Below, piece by piece: positions 1 to 8,028 of a stretch of DNA of 64,000 bases. Position 1 is the first letter of the stretch, and the number at the start of each line of letters is the position of its first letter. The stretch is from RYN-122 sp963761655 (GTDB lineage: Bacteria; Actinomycetota; Actinomycetes; Mycobacteriales; SCTD01), in the NCBI GenBank assembly GCA_963761655.1, contig CAVXHI010000001.1, positions 124,001-188,000 on the forward strand. Reading direction: 5' to 3'. The translations under genes and the position numbers were made by a program. The notes beneath the pieces are model-generated. The model was given only the letters and a program-made list of their open reading frames with translations, had not been told where the DNA came from and ran no database searches.

Positions 1-2
1 GC

Positions 3-3000
3 GCCCCGATCGCCAACCCGGACAGCGGCACTACGCCGCAGGGCCAGGCGGTCGTCGTCCCGGTCACGGCCAACGACACCGACGCCGACGGCGACGCGCT
101 CACGGCCTCCGCGCCGACGACGCCTGCCAACGGCACGGCCACCTGCACCGCCACCTCGTGCACCTACACGCCGAACGCCGGCTTCGTGGGCACCGACACC
201 TTCAGCTACACGGTGTCGGACGGGCAGGCCACCAGCACGGCCCTCGTGACCATCACGGTCACCGCGGTGAACCAGCCGGTCACCGCCGTGGACGACGTCT
301 ACACCGTCCCGGCCGGCACGGCGACGGTCCTGACCGTCGTCGGCAACGACACCGACCCGGACGGCGACGTCCTCACCGCGAGCGTGCGCACGCAGCCGGC
401 CAACGGCGTCGTGACCTGCTCCGGCGGGGCCTGCACCTACACGCCGAACCCCGGGTACTCCGGGCCGGACTCCTTCACCTACACGGTGTCGGACGGCCGG
501 GGCTCCACGGACGTCGGCGCGGTCAGCCTGACCGTCACCGCCGCCCCCGTGAACCAGCCGCCGGTCGTGACGGGCGAGTCGGCGACGACGACGGTCGACA
601 CGGCCGTGACGGTCGACGTCCGGCCTGGCGACAGCGACCCGGAGGGTGGCGCCCTGACGTACGGCGTCGGCAGCCAGCCGGCCCACGGCACGGTCACCTG
701 CTCCACGGCCGGGTCCTGCGTCTACACGCCGGACAGCGGCTACGCCGGCCCGGACTCGTTCACCTACACGGTGACCGACCCGCAGGGCGCCAGCTCGACG
801 GCGACCGTCACGGTCAGCGTCACCCGCCCGACCGCGGCCAACCTGCCGCCGGTCGTGACGGGCGAGACGGCGACGACGACGGTCGGCACGCCGGTCGACG
901 TCACGGTGTCGGCGGGCGACAGCGACCCGGAGGGCGGTCAGCTGACCTACGTCGCCGGGCCGAAGCCCGCGAACGGCACGGTCACCTGCACGACGGCCGG
1001 GGTGTGCACCTACACGCCGGACGCCGGGTTCGCCGGGACGGACACGTTCACCTACGTCGTCTCGGACCCGCAGGGCGCCTCGGCGACCGGCACCGTGACG
1101 GTCACCGTCACCCGCCCGACGACGGCCAACCAGCCGCCGGTCGTGACGGGTGAGACGGCGACGACGACGCAGGCCACGCCGGTCACCGTCGACGTCCGCC
1201 CGGGTGACAGCGACCCGGACGGCGGCACGCTGACCTACGTCGCCGGCCCGAAGCCGGCCCACGGCACGGTCACCTGCACGGGCACCGGCTCCTGCACCTA
1301 CACGCCGGACCCGGCCTACACCGGCACGGACACGTTCACCTACGTGGTCTCCGACGGCCAGGGCGGCAGCACGACCGGCACCGTCACCGTCACGATCACG
1401 AACGCCCCGCCGGTGGCCCGCGACGACCAGTTCACGGTCGCCGCAGGCAGCACCACGCAGCTGCCCGTCCTCGGGAACGACAGCGACGCCGGGGGCGGCC
1501 CGGTGCAGGTGGTCCGCAACACGGCGCCGGCCACCGGCACCGTGGACTGCACCGCGGGCACCAGCTGCACGTACACGGCACCCGCCGGTCTGACGGCACC
1601 GGTCACGGTGACGTTCGACTACACGGTCCGTGACGCCGGCGGCCTGGAGGACACGGCCACCGTGACCCTCACGGTGAGCCCGGTCGCGGCGAACCAGCCG
1701 CCGGCCTTCACGGCCGAGCCGACCAACACCGCGCAGACCGTCCCGGTCGGCGGCACCCTCACCCCGGTCGTCGCCGGCGACCCCGAGGGCGCCCCGCTGA
1801 CCTACACGGTCGATCCCACGACGCTGCCACCGGGCGTCACCGGGATCGATCCCGCCACCGGCGCCTTCACCGGCACGCCGACCACCCCGGGCACCTACCC
1901 GGTCGTGGTCACCGTGACGGACCCGGCAGGCGGCACGGACACGACCACCGTCGTCGTCACGGTCACGAACCGGACCCCGGTCGCCCGGGACGACGCCGAC
2001 ACCACGCAGGTGGACACACCCGTCGTCGTGCAGGTCCTGGCCAACGACACCGACGGTGACGCCGGCCAGACCCTGACCGTCGTCAACGTGTCGACCCCGA
2101 GCTCGGGCAGCGTGTCCTGCACGCCGGCCGGTGCCTGCACGGTGACGCCCGCGGCGGGCTCCACCGCGCCGGTCGTGTTCACCTACACGGTGAGCGACGG
2201 CTTCGGCGGCACCGCGACCGCGACGGTCACCGTGACCGTCACGGCCGCACCGGTCAGCCCGAGCCCGACGACCCCGGCGCCGAGTCCCACGACTCCGGCT
2301 CCCAGCCCGACCACTCCGGCGCCGAGTCCGACGACTCCGGCTCCGAGCCCGACCACTCCGGCGCCGAGTCCCACGACTCCGGCTCCCAGCCCGACGACCC
2401 CGGCGCCGAGTCCCACGACTCCGGCTCCCAGCCCGACCACTCCGGCGAACCGGGCCCCGGTCGCCGGTGACGACCGGGCGACGACGCCGGCCGGCACCGC
2501 GGTCCAGATCCCCGTGCTCGGCAACGACACGGACCCGGACGGCGACCCGCTGACCGTCACCGTGGCGAGCCTCCCGGCGCACGGGACCGTGGTCTGCACG
2601 GCGAGCGGCTGCACCTACACGCCGACCGCCGGGTACAGCGGCACCGACACGTTCACCTACACGGTGGACGACGGTCGGGGCGGCACGGACACGGCGACCG
2701 TCACCGTGCTGGTCACGGCTCCCGCCGCCGCGAACCGTCCCCCGACGGCCCGCGACGACGCCGCCACCACCCCGGCCGGCACCCCGGTCAGGATCCCGGT
2801 CCTGACCAACGACACCGACCCGGACGGCGACCCGCTCGTCCCGACGGTGGCCACGCGCCCCGCGCACGGCACCGTCGTCTGCACCGCGACCGGCTGCACC
2901 TACACGCCGGCCGCCGGGTACAGCGGGACGGACACGTTCACCTACACGGTGGACGACGGCCAGGGCGGCACGGACACGGCCACCGTCACCGTGACCGTGC

Positions 3001-3293
3001 AGCAGGGGCCGCCCCCGGGCGGGACCGGTGACGGTGCCGGCGACGCCGACGGCGACGGGATCCCGGACAACCTGGACCCGACGCCGAACGGCCCCGGCAC
3101 CACGCCCGGCGTCGGCAACGGGCCCGGCACCGGCACCGGCACCGGTACGGGCACCGGCCGCACTCCCGGCGGCAGCCTCGCCCGGACCGGCAGCGACCTG
3201 GGCCTGCTGGGTGGAGGCGGCCTGGCGCTGGTGGCGCTGGGTGGTCTGCTCCTGCTGGTGGTCCGGCCGAGCAGGCGGCGCCTGACCGCCTAG
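3..3293 (+). CDS. Cell-wall-anchored repeat protein (Ig/cadherin-like tandem repeats), 5' truncated by window edge
   Basis: The frame is open from base 3 to the TAG at 3291, giving 1096 residues of a longer protein whose start lies outside the window. It is built from about ten units of 90-95 residues, each opening with a variant of N-x-P-P-V-A-x-D-D and closing on FTYTVSDG; most contain a Cys pair (TC...C-TYTP) that could form an intra-unit disulfide. This is the tandem-95/Big_9/cadherin-like type of extracellular repeat. Units 3-5 are almost identical, which suggests recent duplication. A nine-fold SPTTPAP linker splits the array. After the last unit come an acidic thrombospondin-3-like Ca2+ loop (DADGDGIPDNLD) and a Gly/Thr-rich segment, then LARTG at 3177-3191, a hydrophobic helix and RRR. 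LAXTG is the class E sortase signal of actinobacteria, so the protein is probably covalently attached to peptidoglycan. A role in adhesion or surface layering is inference. Confidence 0.9.
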   Translation, partial: APIANPDSGTTPQGQAVVVPVTANDTDADGDALTASAPTTPANGTATCTATSCTYTPNAGFVGTDTFSYTVSDGQATSTALVTITVTAVNQPVTAVDDVYTVPAGTATVLTVVGNDTDPDGDVLTASVRTQPANGVVTCSGGACTYTPNPGYSGPDSFTYTVSDGRGSTDVGAVSLTVTAAPVNQPPVVTGESATTTVDTAVTVDVRPGDSDPEGGALTYGVGSQPAHGTVTCSTAGSCVYTPDSGYAGPDSFTYTVTDPQGASSTATVTVSVTRPTAANLPPVVTGETATTTVGTPVDVTVSAGDSDPEGGQLTYVAGPKPANGTVTCTTAGVCTYTPDAGFAGTDTFTYVVSDPQGASATGTVTVTVTRPTTANQPPVVTGETATTTQATPVTVDVRPGDSDPDGGTLTYVAGPKPAHGTVTCTGTGSCTYTPDPAYTGTDTFTYVVSDGQGGSTTGTVTVTITNAPPVARDDQFTVAAGSTTQLPVLGNDSDAGGGPVQVVRNTAPATGTVDCTAGTSCTYTAPAGLTAPVTVTFDYTVRDAGGLEDTATVTLTVSPVAANQPPAFTAEPTNTAQTVPVGGTLTPVVAGDPEGAPLTYTVDPTTLPPGVTGIDPATGAFTGTPTTPGTYPVVVTVTDPAGGTDTTTVVVTVTNRTPVARDDADTTQVDTPVVVQVLANDTDGDAGQTLTVVNVSTPSSGSVSCTPAGACTVTPAAGSTAPVVFTYTVSDGFGGTATATVTVTVTAAPVSPSPTTPAPSPTTPAPSPTTPAPSPTTPAPSPTTPAPSPTTPAPSPTTPAPSPTTPAPSPTTPANRAPVAGDDRATTPAGTAVQIPVLGNDTDPDGDPLTVTVASLPAHGTVVCTASGCTYTPTAGYSGTDTFTYTVDDGRGGTDTATVTVLVTAPAAANRPPTARDDAATTPAGTPVRIPVLTNDTDPDGDPLVPTVATRPAHGTVVCTATGCTYTPAAGYSGTDTFTYTVDDGQGGTDTATVTVTVQQGPPPGGTGDGAGDADGDGIPDNLDPTPNGPGTTPGVGNGPGTGTGTGTGTGRTPGGSLARTGSDLGLLGGGGLALVALGGLLLLVVRPSRRRLTA
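2262..2447 (+). repeat. Nine tandem 21-bp units encoding SPTTPAP
   Basis: In-frame 21-base repeat inside the surface protein gene. Each unit encodes SPTTPAP and the last ends at SPTTPA. Units differ mainly at wobble positions (ccg/ccc, acg/acc/act), so the peptide is kept while the DNA diverges. Pro/Thr-rich stretches like this act as stiff stalks and are common O-glycosylation targets in actinobacteria. Copy number may vary between strains. Confidence 0.9.
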
Positions 3294-3304
3294 CTGGACG
3301 AGCC

Positions 3305-3342
3305 GGACGGCCCCTGACCCGAACGTGGGTCAGGGGCCGTCC
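3305..3342 (+). terminator. Strong hairpin after the surface-protein gene
   Basis: Perfect 16-bp stem (3305-3320 with 3327-3342) around a 6-base loop, 12 bases after the stop codon. There is no long U-tract, as is usual in high-GC actinobacteria. It separates the surface-protein gene from the small secreted-protein gene. Confidence 0.85.
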
Positions 3343-3385
3343 GTGTGTCTCCGGTCACACAGCGTTACCGGTGAGTAGTCAGGTC

Positions 3386-3402
3386 GTTGCACTGAGTACA
3401 AC
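3386..3402. promoter_or_regulatory. 17-bp near-perfect palindrome upstream of the secreted protein gene
   Basis: GTTGCACTGAGTACAAC pairs 7 of 8 positions across its centre. It lies in the 240-base region ahead of the gene at 3582 and has the size of a TetR/GntR-type operator. No regulator gene is adjacent, so the bound protein is unknown. It is followed at 3419-3444 by a separate 11-bp perfect hairpin (loop accc) that could be a second terminator or a 5'-UTR structure. Confidence 0.3.
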
Positions 3403-3581
3403 CACGACAGCACGACCCGCCGCTCCGGAACCCTCCGGAGCGGCAGGGGAGCACTGATCCGGACGGACACGTCGCCTCTCGGGGCGGCAGACACGGTCGC
3501 CTAGACCGTCCGGGGAGCCAGTGGCGAGACCGACCCGTACCCGACCCGGCCAGCAGGCCACCCCCGGACACGGAGAACACC

Positions 3582-3998
3582 ATGACCACGACACTGACCC
3601 GTCGTACCGCCCGCCTCGTCGCCGTCCTCGGTGCCGTGCCGGTCGCTCTCGCCCTCTTCGCCGGTGGCTCCGCCTCGGCCCAGAAGTCCGCCACCTTCAC
3701 CACCGTGACGGCCCCCGTGGGCGCCGAGTCCATCGGCACCTCGGTCGACAACAGCCTCGCCACCGACCGCAGCTACGCCCCGCTCGTGGACGGCACCCTC
3801 AGCAACGGCGGCAAGGTCGCCGGCAGCAACATGACCCCGGCCGACACCAAGACGCCGGGCGGCCAGATGAAGACGCGCGACGTCCTGCGCGGCAAGGGCC
3901 CGGGCAACAACAACGGCTACGAGTGCGACGGCAACCACGGGATCGGCGACGGCAACCCGGCGCACTCGAACCCCTGCCCGTCGACCTCCATCTACTAG
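3582..3998 (+). CDS. Small secreted protein with GYECDGN / GNPAH motif
   Basis: 138 residues. The N-terminus (MTTTLTRRTARLVAV..., hydrophobic core, then ASA) is a clear Sec signal peptide with cleavage near residue 32. The mature part is polar, low in hydrophobic residues, and ends in a conserved-looking block with two Cys: GPGNNNGYECDGN, HGIGDGNPAH, C-P. Similar GYECDGN...NPAH tails occur in many small exported actinobacterial proteins of unknown function (recalled, not searched). The two Cys could form a disulfide that closes the C-terminal loop. The gene converges on the ddl-like gene and overlaps its stop by four bases. No function is assigned. Confidence 0.75.
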   Translation: MTTTLTRRTARLVAVLGAVPVALALFAGGSASAQKSATFTTVTAPVGAESIGTSVDNSLATDRSYAPLVDGTLSNGGKVAGSNMTPADTKTPGGQMKTRDVLRGKGPGNNNGYECDGNHGIGDGNPAHSNPCPSTSIY

Positions 3999-4954
3999 CC
4001 CTCGCGGGCGGCGGCCTGCTCCAGCAGCTCCCGGAGCAGGCCGCCGAACGACAGCGACGCCGCCTCGACCGCCATCGGCAGCAGCGACGTCTCGGTCATC
4101 CCCGGCGCGACGTTCACCTCGAGCAGGTGGCCCGCGCCGTCGGCGTCGACGATGAGGTCGACCCGGGACAGGTCCCGCAGCCCGAGTGCCGTGTGCGCCT
4201 CCACGGCGAGCCGCCCGACCGCCGCGGCGACGTCGTCGGACAGGCGGGCCGGAGCGAAGTACTCCGTCGAGCCCGCGGTGTACCGGGCGGCGTAGTCGTA
4301 GACGCCGGACAGCGGCCGGACCTCGACCGCCGGCAGGGCTCGCGGGCCGGCCCCCGTGTCGACGACGGTGACGGCGACCTCCGTGCCCTCGACGAAGCGC
4401 TCGACCAGGGCCGCTTCGCCGTAGGAGAAGCACTGCACCATCGCGGCCGGCAGCTCCTCGGCCTCGACGACCGCGGAGCACCCGAGCGCCGAGCCGCCCC
4501 GGGCGGGCTTGACCATGAGCGGCAGCCCGAGCCGCTCGACGAGCCGGCCGAGCACCGCTCCGGCGCCGAGCTCGCGGAAGGCGGCGTGCGGCAGCACGAC
4601 GGACTCCGGCGTACGCAGACCGGCCCGCCGGACCAGCGTCTTCGCGGTCGGCTTGTCCCAGGCGGCCCGGCAGGCCTCGGGCGCGGAGCCGACGTAGGGC
4701 AGCCCGACCAGGTCCAGGACCTCGCGCAGGGCGCCGTCCTCCCCGGCCCCGCCGTGCAGCGCGACGACGGCGGCGTCGTAGCGCGTCTCGGCCAGGTGGG
4801 CGAGCAGCCCGGCGTCGGCGTCCCGGACGACGGCGTCGACGCCCTCGTGCTTGAGGGCATCGGCGACCCGCCGGCCGGACTTCAGCGAGACGTCCCGCTC
4901 GTGCGAGAGGCCCCCGGCGAGGACGAGGTAGCGGGCGGTGCCGGGGGAGGTCAT
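3995..4954 (-). CDS. D-alanine--D-alanine ligase family protein (ATP-grasp)
   Basis: 319 residues starting MTSPGTARYLVLAGG. ATP-grasp ligase of the Ddl type, expected to join two D-alanines with ATP for peptidoglycan precursor synthesis in the cytoplasm. Visible signatures are LAGGLSHERDVSLKSG at the N-terminus, ALHGGAGEDG, the nucleotide-binding VKPARGGSALGCS, and EVNVAPGMTETSLLP near the end, with the Glu/Asn metal ligands. The length is slightly short for Ddl (about 310-370). The start overlaps the aminotransferase stop as ATGA, so the two genes are translationally coupled. Ddl-like genes next to this aminotransferase are common near parB in actinobacteria. Whether this is the housekeeping Ddl or a paralogue for another dipeptide cannot be told from the sequence. 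Confidence 0.85.
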   Translation of the reverse strand: MTSPGTARYLVLAGGLSHERDVSLKSGRRVADALKHEGVDAVVRDADAGLLAHLAETRYDAAVVALHGGAGEDGALREVLDLVGLPYVGSAPEACRAAWDKPTAKTLVRRAGLRTPESVVLPHAAFRELGAGAVLGRLVERLGLPLMVKPARGGSALGCSAVVEAEELPAAMVQCFSYGEAALVERFVEGTEVAVTVVDTGAGPRALPAVEVRPLSGVYDYAARYTAGSTEYFAPARLSDDVAAAVGRLAVEAHTALGLRDLSRVDLIVDADGAGHLLEVNVAPGMTETSLLPMAVEAASLSFGGLLRELLEQAAAREG

Positions 4955-6246
4955 GCCATGTCCGGGGCGGGCGTCTGGACCGCGGCGCCCGAGGAGCGGG
5001 ACGTGGTCGGACCGAAGGTGGACAGCAGGTCGAGCTCGGCCTCCACGACGCCCGCCAGGCGGCGGACCCCCTCGCGGATCCGGTCGGGCTCGGGGAAGCA
5101 GTAGGACAGCCGCAGCTCGCGCTGGCCCGAGCCGTCGGCGTAGAAGCCGATGCCCGGCACGTAGGCGATCCGGGCGGTGATGGCCCGCGGCTGCATCACC
5201 TTGGCGTCCAGCCCCTCCGGCAGCGTGGTCCAGACGTAGAAGCCACCGGTGGGCCGGGTCCAGGTGGTGCCGGCCGGCATCAGCTGCTCGAGCGAGGAGA
5301 GCATCGCGTCGCGCCGCTCCCGGTAGATGCCCTTGAAGACCTCGACCTGCCCCTGCCAGTCCTGCGTGGACAGGTACTCGACGACGGCCATCTGGTTGAG
5401 CGCCGGCGGGCACAGCACGCTCGCCTCGGCGGCCAGGACCAGCTTCTCCCGTACGGCGTGCGGCGCGAGCACCCAGCCGACCCGCAGACCCGGCGCGAAG
5501 GTCTTGCTGAACGAGCCGAGGTAGACGACGTCGTCCTGGCCGCCGCGGGCACGGATGGCCCGCACCGGCGGACCGTCGAACCCGAGCAGCCCGTACGGGT
5601 TGTCCTCGAGGACGAGGATCCCGGCCTCCTGGCAGATCGCCAGCACCTCGTCGCGGCGGGCGTCGGCGAGGGAGGTCCCGGCCGGGTTGTGGAAGTTGGG
5701 GATGGTGTAGAGGAACTTCGCGCGGGGGTGCGCCGTGATCGCCTCGCGCAGGGCCTCGGGCACCAGGCCGTGCGCGTCCATGGCCACGTGCCGGACGTCG
5801 GCCTGGTAGGCCGCGAACGTGCCGAGCGCCCCGACGTAGCTGGGTGCCTCGGCCAGGACGACGTCACCGGGGTCGCAGAAGATGCGGGTGACGAGGTCGA
5901 GGGCGTGCTGGCTCCCCACCGTGACGACGACGTCGTCGGGGCTGGCGTCGACGCCCTCGAGCGCCATGACCTCGCAGATGAGCTCGCGCAGCCGCGGGTC
6001 GCCCTGGCCGGAGCCGTACTGCAGGGCGGTCGCGCCCCTGGTGGCGAGCAGGTCGGACAGCAGCTTGCCGACGGCGTCGAGGGGCAGCGCCGTCGTGTAC
6101 GGCATGCCGCCGGCGAGCGACACGACCTCGGGGCGGCTGGCGACGGCGAACAGGGCCCGGATCTCGCTGGCCGTCATGCCGGCCGTCCGGGCGGCGTACC
6201 GCCCCGTGAACGCGTCGAGCGTGACACCTGCCTGCGGTCGGCTCAT
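4951..6246 (-). CDS. PLP-dependent aminotransferase, class I/II (2-aminoadipate/MocR-type catalytic domain)
   Basis: 431 residues. Fold-type I aminotransferase with the PLP lysine in SFSKTFAPGLRVG, the substrate/PLP contact region YTIPNFHNPAG, EDNPYG before the lysine, and the C-terminal Arg in ELRLSYCFPEPD. It lacks a GntR DNA-binding domain, so it resembles stand-alone LysN-type 2-aminoadipate transaminases rather than MocR regulators. It is the first gene of a minus-strand pair with the Ddl-like ligase (4-base overlap). The start ATG at 6246 is followed by SRPQAGVTLDAF. The substrate is not determined. Linkage to a D-Ala-D-Ala ligase suggests, but does not prove, a cell-wall amino-acid role. 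Confidence 0.9.
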   Translation of the reverse strand: MSRPQAGVTLDAFTGRYAARTAGMTASEIRALFAVASRPEVVSLAGGMPYTTALPLDAVGKLLSDLLATRGATALQYGSGQGDPRLRELICEVMALEGVDASPDDVVVTVGSQHALDLVTRIFCDPGDVVLAEAPSYVGALGTFAAYQADVRHVAMDAHGLVPEALREAITAHPRAKFLYTIPNFHNPAGTSLADARRDEVLAICQEAGILVLEDNPYGLLGFDGPPVRAIRARGGQDDVVYLGSFSKTFAPGLRVGWVLAPHAVREKLVLAAEASVLCPPALNQMAVVEYLSTQDWQGQVEVFKGIYRERRDAMLSSLEQLMPAGTTWTRPTGGFYVWTTLPEGLDAKVMQPRAITARIAYVPGIGFYADGSGQRELRLSYCFPEPDRIREGVRRLAGVVEAELDLLSTFGPTTSRSSGAAVQTPAPDMA

Positions 6247-6330
6247 GCGCCGACGGTACCTGCGGGGTCACGCCCCTTCCCGTCCGACGCGTACCCTGCT
6301 CGCGAGTCCTGGACTGCGGGAGGAGCCGAC

Positions 6331-6426
6331 GTGTCCGTGCGCCGCATGGCCGTGGGCCTGCTGCTCGGTGTGCTGGCCGGCTGGGTGGCCGGGCTGCTGC
6401 AGGCCCCGAAGGTCGGGCCGCGATGA
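6331..6426 (+). CDS. 31-residue predicted single-pass membrane peptide
   Basis: GTG start preceded by a strong GGGAGGAG ribosome-binding site five to six bases upstream. The peptide is MSVRRMAVGLLLGV then LAGWVAGLLQAPKVGPR: a positively charged N-terminus followed by one hydrophobic helix of about 19 residues. The stop overlaps the ATG of the downstream GNAT gene (ATGA), so it probably heads a coupled operon. It is too short for routine gene callers. It may be a true small membrane protein or a leader peptide that sets translation of the acetyltransferase. Confidence 0.55.
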   Translation: MSVRRMAVGLLLGVLAGWVAGLLQAPKVGPR

Positions 6427-7040
6427 GCCGCCGCGCCGTCAGCATCACGCTGGACAACCTCGACGACCTCCCCACGCGCTGCCGCTCGTGCGTGTTCTGG
6501 GAGCTCGACCCGGTCGCCCGCGACCGCGCGCTCGAGGCCGGGGACACCGCGTTCGAGAAGGAGTCGTGGGTCTCCGCGACGCTGCTCGAGTGGGGCTCGT
6601 GCGGCAAGGTCGTCTACGTCGACGGCGCCCCCGCCGGCTTCGTCATGTACGCCCCGCCGGCCTACGTCCCCCGCTCGGTCGCCTTCCCGACGTCGCCCGT
6701 CAGCCCCGACGCCGTCCTGCTCATGACCGGCCACGTCGTGCCGGACTTCGCCGGCGGCGGCATCGGCCGGATCCTGCTGCAGGGCGTCGCGAAGGACCTC
6801 ACCCGCCGCGGCGTCCGGGCGATCGAGGCCTTCGGGGACGAGCAGTGGGACTCCCCGGCGTGCGTCCTGCCGGCCGACCACCTGCGCAGCGTCGGCTTCA
6901 AGACCGTCCGGCCGCACCACCGCTTCCCGCGGCTCCGGCTGGAGCTCAAGACCGCCGTGTCGTGGCGCGAGGACGTCGAGGTGGCGCTGGAGCGGCTGCT
7001 CGGCTCGATGAGCCCCGACCCGCTCCTGCGGCCGGTCTGA
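6423..7040 (+). CDS. GNAT-family N-acetyltransferase
   Basis: 205 residues. The acetyl-CoA pyrophosphate loop is recognisable in VVPDFAGGGIGRILLQG (Q/R-x-x-G-x-G/A variant), followed by the alpha-helix KDLTRRGVRAIEAFGD and the GNAT beta-strand ACVLPADHLRSVGFK. The N-terminus CRSCVFWELDPV carries two Cys close together (C-R-S-C), a feature often seen in this actinobacterial parB-proximal GNAT. The substrate is unknown. It follows the 31-aa membrane peptide with an ATGA overlap. A tiny in-frame ATG (7040) overlaps its stop but stops after four codons, before the real start of the next gene at 7054. Confidence 0.8.
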   Translation: MSRRAVSITLDNLDDLPTRCRSCVFWELDPVARDRALEAGDTAFEKESWVSATLLEWGSCGKVVYVDGAPAGFVMYAPPAYVPRSVAFPTSPVSPDAVLLMTGHVVPDFAGGGIGRILLQGVAKDLTRRGVRAIEAFGDEQWDSPACVLPADHLRSVGFKTVRPHHRFPRLRLELKTAVSWREDVEVALERLLGSMSPDPLLRPV

Positions 7041-7053
7041 TGGCGGCGGTCTG

Positions 7054-7506
7054 ATGGCGTCCCTGTCCGACGTCGGGGAGCGGGACGGCTGGCGCTGCTG
7101 GCTGTGCGACGAGCCGGTCGACCCCGACGCCTCCGTCAACAGCGACCTCGGCCCGAGCATCGACAGCGGCGGGTGGCTCGGCGGGTCGGCCGGCAAGAAG
7201 AAGCCGCCGGTCGTCGAGCGGCTGGCCCACCGCCAGTGCAACACCAGGAAGGGCGCGGTGAAGCCGGTCGTCCCCTGGCGCGAGGACCTGTTCGTCGTCG
7301 ACCCGGCCCCGATCGTCGCCGTCGTCGAACGGCTCACCCGCAAGGGCGGCCGCGAGGTCGTGGCCCGGTGCCCGGGCGCGTCCGACGCCGAGGCCGCCGC
7401 CGACTGGCTGGTCGACCGGCTGTCCCGCCTGGCGCCGGACCTCGACGTCACGACGTCGGTGGAATCGGGCGGCGGGCAGTCCCTGCTCGTCCTGCGCACC
7501 CGCTGA
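7054..7506 (+). CDS. HNH-type nuclease-fold protein
   Basis: 150 residues. It opens with a zinc-knuckle pair, GWRCWLCDEPVD, and has a second half-site, RLAHRQCNTRKG, 50 residues later; this C-x-x-C ... H-x-x-C-N-x-x-K-G pattern is typical of HNH endonucleases (McrA/HNH_5 type). The C-terminal half is a small alpha/beta segment without a recognisable motif. HNH proteins cut DNA using a single metal ion, but several cellular members have no known target. Lying between two acetyltransferases, it gives no pathway hint. ATG at 7054, 13 bases after the GNAT stop. Confidence 0.65.
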   Translation: MASLSDVGERDGWRCWLCDEPVDPDASVNSDLGPSIDSGGWLGGSAGKKKPPVVERLAHRQCNTRKGAVKPVVPWREDLFVVDPAPIVAVVERLTRKGGREVVARCPGASDAEAAADWLVDRLSRLAPDLDVTTSVESGGGQSLLVLRTR

Positions 7507-8027
7507 GCCTGCGCCTGTCGGTCGTCCGCGACCTGGACGCCGCCGCCCGAGCCGCCCGGGACGCGCTGTGGGCGGACGCGTTCGGCGACCGCCTCGACCC
7601 GCACCAGCAGGCGCACGCCGAGGGCGGCGTCCACGTCCTCGCCCACGACAGCGGCCGGCTGGTCGGGGTCGCCGCCGTCGTGCCGCGCCGGGTACGGGTG
7701 GGCGACGCCTGGCAGGAGGTCGGGTACGTGGAGGGGGTGGCCGTGGCGGCGGCGCACCGGGGACGCGGCGTCGCCCGGGCGGTCCTGGAGCGGGTGGAGC
7801 AGGAGCTGCGCCGGGAGCAGAGGCTCGGCCTGCTGACCAGCGGCCGGGCCGCAGGCCTCTACCGGCACCTCGGGTGGCAGCGGTGGCGCGGCCGCACCCT
7901 GGTCGCGCGGCCGGAGGGCGACGTCGTCGACCGCGACCACGGCGCCCTGCTCGTGCGCGCGCTGGCCGCCCAGGTCGACCTCGACGCCGACGTCGTCTGC
8001 GAGCCCCGCGCGGGCAGCGCCTGGTGA
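7503..8027 (+). CDS. GNAT acetyltransferase resembling AAC(2')-I aminoglycoside acetyltransferases
   Basis: About 174 residues. The body has the AAC(2')-like layout: LRLSVVRDLDAAARAARDALWADAF, then GGVHVLAHDSGRLVGVAAVV, then GYVEGVAVAAAHRGRGVARAVL (acetyl-CoA loop R-G-R-G-V-A), and a late Leu-Tyr-x-H-L-G-W with WRGRT. Chromosomal AAC(2') enzymes in mycobacteria acetylate aminoglycosides weakly and may also modify cell-wall substrates. No ATG, GTG or TTG exists in this frame before the conserved part. A CTG at 7503 overlaps the upstream TGA (CTGA) in the same manner as the ATGA overlaps elsewhere here and is the best start. An indel hiding a normal start is the alternative. Confidence 0.6.
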   Translation: MSLRLSVVRDLDAAARAARDALWADAFGDRLDPHQQAHAEGGVHVLAHDSGRLVGVAAVVPRRVRVGDAWQEVGYVEGVAVAAAHRGRGVARAVLERVEQELRREQRLGLLTSGRAAGLYRHLGWQRWRGRTLVARPEGDVVDRDHGALLVRALAAQVDLDADVVCEPRAGSAW

Positions 8028-8028
8028 G

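Noticed and set aside
2262..2447. Regular 21-bp repeats considered as a CRISPR-like array
   Set aside because: There are no spacers; the units are directly adjacent and encode SPTTPAP in frame.
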